DNA of 64,000 nt from Shinisaurus crocodilurus (Eukaryota > Chordata > Lepidosauria > Squamata > Shinisauridae), in contig CM037878.1 in assembly GCA_021292165.1 (NCBI GenBank), positions 190,959,118-191,023,117 of the forward strand, read 5' to 3'. The notes under the pieces were generated by a model. That model had not been told where the DNA came from and made no database searches. It saw only the letters and a list, made by a program, of their open reading frames with translations. Positions 12,235 to 24,400 of this stretch are shown here, one piece after another. The translations under genes and the position numbers were made by a program. Positions within the stretch are counted from its first letter, which is position 1. Each line of letters begins with the position of its first letter.

Positions 12235-12495
12235 TTAAAAAATGCCATATCTACCTTCACCTCATAAGCTTAGACCTCCAAAGAAAAAACATTGCTTGGA
12301 AGTAGAAAGCAGGCATTGTCGTCTCCCTAGTCCAAACCCGCCTCAATCCATGCTTGGCATTCAAAATACATTACCTCTGACTTCTACTTTGGCTACTTGG
12401 AGATCTTCTCACTCTTCCTCTTCAATTATGCATTCTTCTTCTACACATTCCAGTGTTTTTTGAACCAACACATTCCCAGTTTTGTTAATCCATTC
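12235..12495 (-). CDS. CRLF2: Receptor exon 8: tail, 28 codons to first TGA; frame continues to a TAA
   Basis: Acceptor TTATTTTAAAG leads into phase-0 codons EWINKTGNVLVQ and an acidic run ending IIEEEE, then TGA at 12411-12409. EWI..T.NV after GNFQ matches human CRLF2. Beyond the TGA the same frame runs EDLQVAKVEV, TGA (12363-12361), five codons, TGA (12345-12343), 26 codons ending FFFGGLSL, TGA (12264-12262), GEGRYGIF, TAA (12237-12235). The read-through total of 374 positions is close to the 371 residues of human CRLF2, and GG..(F/L)...R.Y near the end recalls its tyrosine-containing C-terminus. Either the tail is truncated, losing that tyrosine, or later sequence is only 3' UTR. A CR1-like fragment begins directly downstream. 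Confidence 0.6.
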
Positions 12496-15400
12496 CTTTA
12501 AAATAATTGAAAGGTAGATCATTTTTAAACAGTAGCTCTTTCTACTAGGCATGTTCAGCTAGCGCAGCCTTCCCCAGATTTGGGTCCCCAGATGTTGCTG
12601 AACTACAATTCCCATCATTCCTGATCACTGGCCATACTGTCTGCAGACCCAAGGTTGAGCAAGGCTGAGCAAGCGCAAAACCAGTTTAAGGCTCACGAGT
12701 GTAAGTTTGAGGCACGGTGTTACAGTGGGTTTCGCTCCTGCCTGCAAGGTCAGTTCCACAGGGTGGCACTTGTTCAGCCCCATGTCTATTAAGCTGGGAT
12801 TCCATTTTGTCCCCCATGCTGTCTGACATCTCTGTGAAGCCACTGGTTGAGGTCAACAGGTGTTTGGAGTTGGGTGCCATCAGCATTTGATGGTACCCAG
12901 CTCTATTTCTCCCTGTCACCAAAGTCAGGTGGAGCTGTGCAGGTGTTGGACAAGTGTCCGGATGCTGTAATGGGCTGGATTTCATAGATAGAGTTGGAAG
13001 GAGCCTACAAGGCTATCGAGTCCAACCCCCTGCTCAATGCAGGAAACTAGAGGAGGGGGGTCTCCCATCCAAGTAATAACCAGGCTTGACCCTGCTTAGC
13101 TTTCCACACTCAGACAAACTGAGCCAGCATAAGCCACATGAGGACCAATAAACTGTAGCTGAATCCCAACAAGATGATGGCTCTGTGAATTGGTGGTTCC
13201 CAGGTCTGGGAATTGGGTAAATGACCTGTCCTGCATAGGGTTACACTCCCCCTGAAGGAGCAGGTACGTTGCTTGTTGGGAGTACTCCTAGATTCATCCT
13301 TGTCACTGGTGGTTCAGGTCGCCTCAATGGCTTGGAGGCCACCGAGACAAGTTTTGAATGGGGGGGGGGGCTTCCTGATTCATAGCTCAGTTTCTTAGCC
13401 ACAACAATTGAAATTAATCATCCCAATCCTGCATAGCACACCAGATACCAAAACATAATGCAGTTGATGTTGTTTTCCCCCAGCATGGTTCTAGATTTGC
13501 CTTCACCTCAAAATCAACATAATTTCATGTGTATTATAATTTATCATGGTAAATGGGTTGCTGAGCACTTAAGAAATAAGAAAGCATGTATATTTCCAAG
13601 GAATCAACCTATCAAATAGGTTTGAAAAAAAGAAAAGAAAATTAGACCCTTATCTAAAGAAATCTCAAGAAAATCTTTAATACCTCACCTGGAAGTTCCC
13701 ATTGTGATCTCTGTACAATTCAGAATAGATATTTTTGGGGTCTGGTACAACAGGCAATAGGATCTTCCTAATTCTGTAAAATAATTTAAAAAAAAAAAAA
13801 AAAGATTAGGATAAAAATCTATGACCAAAAAAAGGGGGGGGGGAAGAAACCTCTTTTCCAAAAATAGGTTTACATAAAAAAAAAAATTATCCTTTAAAAG
13901 CAGAAGCAGACATTTTATCTGCAAAGTTTGCAAACTATCTTCTTTTTTAAAGGGAGTTTATTCTAAAAATTAATGACACGTTTAGCAAATGAGATGGGAA
14001 ATGGTATCTTTCAGTTTATGAGGGGAAATATGATCATGTGAGGATGAGGGATTAAAGTCAGACGCTAGTCATTTTATCTCAAGGAGCGCCTCCAGCAACA
14101 TCAAGTAGGCCGCTCAACAAGATCTGCCACGGACGGCCTTCTCCTTATCCCATCAGCCAGAGCAGCCAGGCTGGTGGGGACTAGGAAGAGGGCCTTCTCT
14201 GTGGCAGCCCCCACGTTATGGAGCTCCCTCCCTAGTGACCTTTGCCATGCCCCCTCCGTGATGAGCTTCCGCCGTGCATTAAAAACATGGCTGTTCAGGC
14301 GGGAATATGGGGTGGGTTAGGATTTTAAAAGAATTTTTTATACTGTTTTAATTATCATATTTTATTGTATTGTTTTAATTGTACATCACCCAGGGTGGCC
14401 GGGTGACCAATTTTAAAGGGATCTCAGTTAAGCAGCCATTCAACTTCCCTTACATAAGGTCAGGATAGGGAACAGATTGGCCAATACATTCAGCATTGTA
14501 CTCACCCTTATCCAATATGTTCAGCATTGTACTGACCTGGGCAACCAACTTTGAAACTGAGGAATTTCCCTCCACAAAACTGAGGAATTTCCCTCTACAC
14601 AGCTTGGGACCACAATACTTGATGGAACACCTCTTCCAACTACAATCTACCTGGACACTACGTTCAACATCAGGGGCCTTCCTCCGACTGCCACCTCCAA
14701 GGGAGGCTCAGAGGGTGGCAACAAGGGAGACGGCCTTTTCTGTGGTAGCCCCCTAACTGTGGAACAAGCTCCCCCTGAGGCCCACCTGGCGCCAACCCTA
14801 CTATCTTTTCGGCACCAGATTAAGACTGCCCTCTACGTTGAGGCTTTTAACAACTAAATGGTACACGGTGGGGTGGTAAATTCTTTTAGAGGCTGTGTTT
14901 GATTAACTTGTTTTTAGTTTTTGTGATATTTTTAAAATTGGTTTTAAATTTTTATAATGTTTTAATTGCTGCTTTTTAATTGTTCTCTATTGTACTTTTT
15001 AATTGATTGTTGTACACTGCCCAGAGAGCTTCAGCTATTGGGCGGTATAGAAATGAAATAAATAAATGAATAAAAATGAATCCCTGTCACAAATTGACCA
15101 AATGGCCCTGCTCTTCTGTAGTAATATTTTTATACTAGTGAAATGTTCATCATTAGGATTGTGCCCTAAGAGAAGCAGGATCTGTAGAACAGCAGAGCTT
15201 CTCCAAAGCACAAACACACTACACCACATCCCTTTGGAGTCCTTGTCAGTGAAAGCTGGCCAGATAGGGTCTGAAACTACTTTAATTTTAATGTTTCTGG
15301 GTGACACCTAGATTGTGAACATTCTATCTGTGGCCTGTTTGCCATTGCCGTAAGGCAGGGGTGGGCAACTTGTGGCCCTCCAAATGTTTTGGCCAACAAT

Positions 15401-18400
15401 TCTTATCAGCCCTAGCCAGAATAGCTAATGGTGAAGGCTAATGGGAGTTGTAGGTGAAAACATCTGGAGGGCCACAAGTTGCCCACCATTGCAGGAAGGG
15501 CTTCATTTGAACCATCTAAAGCAGCCTGGCCCTGGCTGATGCCACTTTCTCTGCTTTGTTCTTTCTGCCCTGAGTGGAAAATACTTCCTTTCGAACTATT
15601 GACAGCTTCTCAGCCTATCACAACTTGTTCAAATCTTGATGATGTCATGGATTGCCCCAACCTGACCCAGATTCCAGCATGCACTTGGGAGTATTCTCAG
15701 AATTTCAAAATTGGAGGCCTATATCTGAGGATATTCTATCCCACCACAAACTGGCTGTAATTTGGGACACAGTTTGGTGGAGCTCATGCATGTTCTTTAA
15801 AGTTTAAGTGCTCCCATGTAAGGGAATGCCTGTCATTTACTTCTATGGAGAAAAGTAAACTGTTGTACCTGAGGACCTACCCTCCACTAGGGATACGGGA
15901 GAATTTAGTGTGGTCTGCATTTTTAAGCAAACTGACCTAATTTGCACGTTGCAGATTATATATGTGGATCAGAATGAAGTTATGCTTTGGCCTATTTACT
16001 TTTCCAAATTTTGTGATGCAGTTCTTGGCTTTAAAATGTGTACAAAAATATGGAGTTTAGTGAAGAATATGTACAATTAAAATGAGATTTTCTGTACAGT
16101 TTGGATTTTGTAAAATTCACAGAAGATTTCTCTAAATGTTGTGCTTTTATAATGATGTATAGTTTTATAATTTGTTGTAAACCACTTCAGGATTTTTAAA
16201 ATGAGAAGCATTATATAAATATTCTAAAATAAATAAATAAATGATCGAACATATGTGAAACTGGCATTGACCAAAAATAGACTGATCTGACCATCCCTAC
16301 AGCCCTTAGGCCACCAGTGCAGTGGGTAGCCTCATCTCCACCACTGAGGATCCAACAGGAGAGATGCAATGCACCTGTGTCACAGTACAAATTGCACTCC
16401 ATTAGATTCCCACAATATCCTGTCAATCATAATAATGGACACTTTGGTAGTAGTTGACAAAGAGCTATAAAAACAGAGCATTTACCTTTTCAACCTGCAA
16501 ACACACAGCAGAAGAATAAATATTATCAGGAGGCCAGCCATCACCACAGTTAAAAGGATTACAGTATTTGACTTAAGTCTGGAGTCATCATTAGCACAGG
16601 AATCTTAGAGGAATCACAAAAAGGTTGTTTTCTAGTGTATTGAAAAGCAGAAACATCAGATTCTCTAAAGCATTTTTTTTTTGGCCAGCTTTTTCATTTG
16701 AAAAGCAATTATAAAGATATATGGATGAGCTGTATTAAAATATATATCTTTAGACCACCATCCTTAAGCTTCACAGTAATGTAGAATTTTGTGTTGCTCA
16801 GTAGAAGTATTGTTGTGCTAGGTGAAAGAGAAGAATTTATTTTGGTTTCACATGCACTGTTATGATGCTTTCTTGCCTGTCAGATAAAGATAAATCCCTC
16901 ATATCCAATTTATAACTAACCACTATTTCAACAAAGCTCACCTATACTGGAATAGGAAAAAAAGGTCTTGTATATGTGTCGAAAGCAAACTATCACAGAG
17001 CTGCCTGATAATTGAGTTCATTCATTGAAAGGAGTTCAATGAGTTCACTGAAAGGAGTAAATTATGGCAAAATGTTGTCTAGAGACAACAACATTTTGCC
17101 ATAACAAAATTACACTGATGAAGTAAATAGTCTACTTCTCTGTCCTTTTTCCAGTTCTAGACTGTTTTCCATGACATCCCTGTGGTCCAGTTTGTGTTGA
17201 ATAGTGTTGAATAATCCCCCTCACTGCTACAACATTTGGAATAGTCCTGATATGGCTTGGGGTCATGATGAGAGAATTCTCCTCAGCTCAATTTGGGTCT
17301 TGACTTGGCGAAAAGCAATTATCCAAAAAATATGGGAAAATAGGACGTCCCCACCCCACACAAGCCCAGCTCTGAATATGAAAACCCCATGATGCTCCTT
17401 ATTAGGTCACTGGAAGTGCAATAGAATCCAAACACCTTCCCTTTCCAACCCACCTACAATATCCCAAACCCTGCCCCACTGCTCCCCTCCCTTCACCCAG
17501 ATGTATCTGGCAATGACAGAGTAGCAGCTGTGGTAGGAGGACATCAGCAATGTTTCCCTCCAGTCCTCTGTGCAAGTCCTCCCACCCTCCTGGCACTTAG
17601 AACATTTTAATTGCAGCTTTCTGGGTGCCCTGGAGAATGGCATTTCCCATGCTCCCTAGTGCCTGGAACTCTGCTATAGCAGTGTTCTAAGTGCTAGGGA
17701 GATGGCAGAGGCAGAAACTTGATGCAAGCCAGATCTGAACTCAGAAAGGTCTGAGTTCAGTTCATACTGCCGTGAGGCTTCTCAAAAGAGTTCATATTCC
17801 AAACACCCCCAGTTCCAAATTCACTTGCATCACTAGTTTGCAGCCATCACGTTGTGAGTACCGTCCTAAACTACTGCTCCGTATTCACCACAGCCAGAGG
17901 GAAGGCATGGAGTCTTGGAAGATAATGGTGCAAATGACATTGTATTTTCAAAGGTTATGGCAGGGAGGGAAATCATGCACTATGGGAAACCATTCTTGGC
18001 AGCATCTCCATAGCAAACAAAGTGTGCTCCAGTCTTTAATCCCCTCCATCCTGTCTCCTTACACACTGTGGGAGGGGAGGAGTTCTGCTCTCTGTTTGGG
18101 GGTGTTCCCCAACTGAGGTGTGGGCTGTCCTAGTTTCAAGCAGAGGGCCATGGAGATCTTTACTGTATTGTAGGCTTAAGGTGAGGAAGAAGGTGTGTAA
18201 TCCAATTCATTCCTAGACTCGAGATAGCACAGGGTCACAATCCTAATGTGAGTCCACACATTAATGATAGGGAGTTGCCAGAAACTGGCCTCCTATCTGC
18301 AGCCCCAGGAAGAACATCCCATAATTAATCCTTTCCCAAGCAGGCCCCCACTTCTCTTCCACAAGCTGCTGCCACAAGCTGCGACAGGGAGGTTCTTCCT

Positions 18401-21400
18401 ACCTCCAATAGCAGGTGCTGATCATTTTCTACCTCTCCTGCCCTAGTCGCCTCTTCAGGTTAGGCTGAGAGTCAGTGACTGGCCCAGAGTCACCCAGTGA
18501 GTTCCATGGCTGAGCGGGGACTAGAACCCGGATCTCCCGAGTCCCAGCCCAACACCCTCACCACTACGCCACACTGGTCTGTGTCTGTGTTCTGTGCAGC
18601 ACATCGCACTCTGTGAGCACAAAGTAAACGATAAGCAGCACAGGTAAGTAGTACTGGGTGTTAACATTATCTAGAAATAGAAGGTGTCACCAAGAGGATT
18701 TATCATAACAACATTTTTTACCTACAGAACTGCCATTTTTCCAAAGTGATTCTGCTCCCCATTCGCTGGAAAAGGGAACACCGCAAGTGAATTCCAGCCT
18801 GAATCGAAAGGAGTAGCATATCATCGGATCAAACCCTCGGGTTTTAATCTCCAAGCCTGAGCTTTTCCTGTGCTGAATGGCAAGAGCATTAGTCATTATT
18901 AATACTTTTGTCCAACGTATATTTTTCCTCTTCTAGGCTATCCTAATAAGCTACAGTAGTAACCAAGATTACACACCAAATGCTTTTAAAATGTCTACAT
19001 CTACAGTGGGTATTTATTGTGTGTGTCTATTGCCATTATTGAAAAAAAGTTGTGCTTTTCACTTGTGTATCTTATTTATAACTTAATTACTTGCTTCACA
19101 ATTCACAACATTATATTTTGATTACTGAAAAGTTATTTTGAAAGCAAATACAATGGAGACTTCTCACATTTCTATTTTCAAGGAATAAAACATTTTTCAT
19201 CATATCTCTCTGTATCTTTTTTAAAAAATATTTTATTTAACTTTATTTCAAACATTATATAAAGCAAATTAAAAAAAAAAAAACACATACATATAACTAC
19301 GAAGGTGCACCCATCACCGCGGGACTAAGAAGTAATTTCTATCATCATAATCCATTATTATTCAATATTCCAAAAATACATCATATCTTGACATGGCTTA
19401 CTCCCCTTTCCCTTTACTAAAACATAGTCTAGGAATGGTCCCCATATATCTTTGAAGTTATTTTTCTTTAATTGTCCATTTTACATTTGACACTACATGT
19501 TAATTTATCATTTAAAGCAATATCCCACACCTCTTTGTACCAGTCTATAATTAAATACTGATGTTGAACTTTCCATTTCCTTACTATCAATAATCTCCCC
19601 GCAGTTAACAAACTTACAATTAGTTCCTTTATCTCTTGAGAACAGAGAAGTTTCTCTGTTATTGATAACAATGCTAATTTTGGGCAGACCTCCAAATTAA
19701 TACCAATAATTTCTGAAATTTCTATAAAAATTTTGTTCCAAAAATCCAGTACGCTTTTGCAACTCCACCACATGTGAGCATAAGTACCAAGTTCCTGACA
19801 TCCTCTCCAACACAATGGAGAACAATTACTATCTATTTTATTTAATCTTACCAGAGTCAGATATCATCTCCAAATAATTTTATAAAAAATTTCTTTTATC
19901 CTTACTGACATATTTCTTAATATACGTCTGTCCCAAATATTTTTCCACCCCTCATTCAAAGTCTCCGCCCCAAATTCCGTATCCCATACCATCTTGGGAT
20001 TATCTTTTTGCACTTCAATTTTTTGAATCATTTTATATATTTCCTTTGCTAACCCTCTTGAAGAGATGTTCCCTTCTACAAGTTCTCCAGACACCACTTT
20101 CTTTTCAAATCCAGTAAGTTCCCTCTCATGCTCATTTCTCCTCTTCCATTTCTTGGTCCACTGATCTAATTGCATTAAATTTAACCATGAAATTCTGCCT
20201 GGCCCGAACATTTCAATTATTTGTTGTCTAGACTCAATTTTTTCCATCCAATCCATTAATTTAATAACCTTATTTTTTCTTCTTCTAAATAAGCCTTCCA
20301 AATGCTGTGCATTTTCTGGAAAGTCCTCCATAGCTACCACTGGGGTTAACAGGGATATTCTTTGTATCTTGTTTGTCTTTCTTTTTTGCTTATGTCCCAT
20401 CTCATATCCCAATTCATAACCCTGTTACTGACCTATCCTAAATACAGTTTGTGGAAGTAAGTTCCACTCAAGTGAATGGGACTCATTTCCACACTTGTCC
20501 TCTAATATACATATTAGGTAAGCATTTATTTTGTTAAGAATAAAGACTGTTTCTCACATAACTTATTTTACTCATACTGATATTGTCTTAATCTAAGCAT
20601 CATGTGTGAGATTACTGTAAGAAGAGAAGGGTGTGAGTCTTAGTGTATAGTAATCTCCAATTAAAATCTGTATAGATGCTTCAAAAGCCAGTGATTGAAG
20701 TTATAAGGACTGAAACAACCACTCAGATTTAATTAGATAGAACACTTTGTAGTCTTGTAATGTAATTGGGAAAAGGTGAATCCAGTTACCATTGCCACTG
20801 GAGCATCCAGGGACAAGGAGGAATACAGCTACATCTCAAGGCAGTCCATCTGAGCCCAGGTGAGAACAAACTCAATGACAGAAGAATGCACTCCCACTAC
20901 CTGGCAACAAAGATATCTTCCATTTTGTCTGGATTAAACCTCAGTTTGGTACTCTGCATCCATCTCCAACCTGTCTCTATTCAAGGCCAGACAGTGGGTG
21001 ATGACCAAAATTCCTGGCCCAAGGTCCAGAAAGAGGAAGACCTGACTGTCCTCTCTATATTGTTGACACTGCACACCCAAACTCTTCACAACTTTGCTGA
21101 GTAATGTCCATATATACATTGAACAGGAGAACCAATATGGGAGAACCAGGAGAACCTGGTTCAGATGTAACCATCTTGGTCCAGTAAACCATGGTTTAGG
21201 TGCTGCTTACATATCCTGCTTAGTAAGCAACACTTAATCCAGATGTCACAGGAAAGTGTGGTTTAACAACCCACTATATCTTCCTCAAAGCTGCGCATAC
21301 AGAGAGAGGAATGAAGCGGAGAGGTAAGGAGGAAGCAAGCTGGTATCAAGCTCATTCTTGACCCCAAAAAACATGATTTATCAGACTGTGACCATTACAT

Positions 21401-24400
21401 CTGAGCCAAGCTAATGAAACCCTGCAGGACTCTACAAGGGAGATTCCTTAACAGAAAACAATAACTACTCATTAGTGTACCCTTTGGGATATCTATGACA
21501 GGTAAGAAAAGATCCACTCAAGAACACAGTCATGTTCACTTGCTAAGTGCCACTTGCCACACTCCATGGCCAGCTGTGTTAAAAGCAATTAGCAGATTAG
21601 ATAAGACAATGTATAATTTCCCTTGACAATGTGAAATGGAAATCTGTTGATCAAGTTCAGAACAAGCACAATTAAGGTTGCATATCTGGATCAGGATTCT
21701 GACTGGAATGGACTGAAGAACTCAGCATCGTCCAGATCAGACGTGCCTGTAGCTGTTGAGCAGTCACTCATTCAATAACCATTTTCATCCCCAAAAGAAA
21801 GGTTAAAGCCAGGGCAATCGCTGGCTGGAAACATAACCAGAGATGGCTCCTTGACTAGGGCTGGAAAGCGGGTTACTTAAGGCTTCCTATTAGCAGTCTT
21901 CTCTGCTAACAGTCTTCCCTTCTTAAACTGTCAATAATGCTTGAAAATAAGGAATTTGGCTTTTGCCAGCCACCCTTAGCCAGCCAGAATGACAACAATG
22001 AAATTGAAGACTGGCCCACAAAATAGTATACCAACCACCCTTCTCTCATTAGTGGAATGGTGGGAGAACCCATTTGTGTGAGGTGCAGGGCACAAGTGAA
22101 GCACTTTTTTGAATGAGCAGCCCAGTGTATCTTTCAAGTAGTTTGTACCCATGTGCTGGCCCTTTCCTAGGTACTGTGAGCATGCCAAGAGGCTATAACC
22201 CAGAGGGAGGGAAGCCTTGCTGATGTGCTAATGGTCCTTGCAAAGGGGCTGGTACATGGGTAAAAAAAATGCCACTGTCAAGAATTCTTTGTGTGCTCTA
22301 ACTGTGCGTCTAACTCCATTTGGCAAGGCTGAAGTGACACACTGTGTGTCTGTTATCTCAAGATGCCTCTGGCCCTCAAGGCCAGAGTAAAGACTCAGTT
22401 AATTGAATTGTATGATCTCAGCTGCATTCCAGTGGCAACTTTCACCCTCCCCTACAGGATTTGGGAACATTGCTTCAGCCACCCTGTGATTGGCTAACTA
22501 AGATCTTCCTTGAGTTGTCAGGGCATAAACAGAAGGGGCTTGGAGCCACCCGGTTGTCTTTGTCTTCATGCTTCAACTTGTTTTCAGGCTTGTGTTTCTC
22601 TGGATCCCAGACTGGGCCCTATCCTATTAGAAGACCCATACTTAGGTAACATATAGGGCAGATTTAGGTATTTCTTTCTTATTCTTGCCTGAAGTATTGT
22701 TTCCAAAGGTTACTCTGGTTCCTGTATGCCTTTTTATCCATTTCCCCCCTTACCCTATGGAAATAAACTTTATTGCTACCTCCAGAGTTGTATGTGCCTC
22801 CTTCTAAGTAAGCCTTACTACTAATCCAGAGTCTTATACTTGGTTAATGGCTACTGACTAACATTTTGGGCCTGGGGCTTGAAAAAAATGGTGCCAGCTT
22901 GGGACTCCCATTTCTAAGCCCCAGGGGTGTCCAGCAAGGTCTGAGTGTCCCTTGGCTCAGCCTGAGGTGGATGTAAGGGGTGGTGGCAGCCTACCATAGT
23001 GATTGTTTGGTTCCTGTCTACACTGCAGGGAGTTTGGACAACCCCCTTCCTCCCTTCACAGACACACAAGGCAGGGTGAAATGAAATCCTGTGTCTCACC
23101 TAAATCAGCTCCCAGGCTGAATCCAATCTAAACAGGGCAAGGGTGAAGCCAACAATATGCGGGCACAACAAAACAGATGTCAAATTGTGACTGGGACTCG
23201 GGAGATCCGGGTTCTAGTCCCCGCTGGGCCATGAAACTCACTGGGTGACTTTGGGCCAGTCACTGACTCTCAGCCTAACCTACCTCACAGGGTTGTTGTG
23301 AGGATAAAATGGAGAGGAGGAGGAGGATTATGTAAGCCGCCTTGGGTTCCTTGCAAGAAAAAAGGCGGGGTATAAATATAATAAATAAATAAATTGAGGC
23401 AAAATCGAGGTTTTAAGTCTGCAAAATAAGTTGCATATTCATTGTGGCAGGACCCCAGCGCAGGCAAGCACAGCTGGGCTTTAGCAGGGCATTTGCCCTG
23501 CAGAATCCCTCAGCTAGACAACACTGTGTGAGACCAAGCTTTCTGTGTTGCTGCAATCATCACAAGAAGATGAATTCACCAGGAGGTTCATCAGATGTAC
23601 ATGAATGTGAAATCAGATGGAAAATTCCACACAAGGAAACACATTTATTTCTGTTCTACAGAAAAAAAAGGCCCTTTCCACTTTTCCCTATGTAAGAGAA
23701 AATTGCATCTGCCACCTACCCACCTGCCAATCTTGATCAAATTTCTTTTTGTGCTGAAGTTCCAATGTCAAACAATGTTGAAATCTAGGTGGGTTGTACT
23801 TTATGGTCACTTCATCATCCGCCCACTGAAAGGTTGCATTTTCAGGTGGGTTGGGCTTGACTAGTGAAGATAAAATCAAATAGAAAATTACACTCTTTCC
23901 AGTTACAAGTAATTTGGTTATAATTCTTCAGAATGCTTCTTTCATTATAGCAGTGCACATCCTTGATACAGTCATGCCTTGGATTGAGAGCATAATTCGT
24001 TCCGGAAACATGCTTGTAATTCAAAACACTCTTATATCAAAACGAAATTCCCCCAAAAAATTTGTAGAGAGATTTTTTAATTTAAGCCGTACTACAGTAC
24101 TTGTATTGCAAGACGTCGCTTGTATATCAAGTCAAAAAAAAATTAATAAATATTTTAAAATCTGCTTGTCTTGCAAAACTCTCTCAAACCAAGTTACTTG
24201 CAATCCAAGGTATTACTGTAGTTCGACTCTCCAAGAAGCCTCACTTCTTTTGTACCATGCAGCATTCCATACACCTGAATCATCATAGCATATATATAGA
24301 GGGGGGGGAGAGAGAGAGAGCTACTGGGGAGACACAACACACATCCATAATAAAACATCGCGTGATGGAATGCTAAAGGAGGTATTTGAAGCTATTCAGC

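Noticed and set aside
12625..12985. Minus-strand frames as alternative receptor tail
   Set aside because: The sequence is a plus-strand L2-like LINE; the exon at 12495 fits phase and homology instead.
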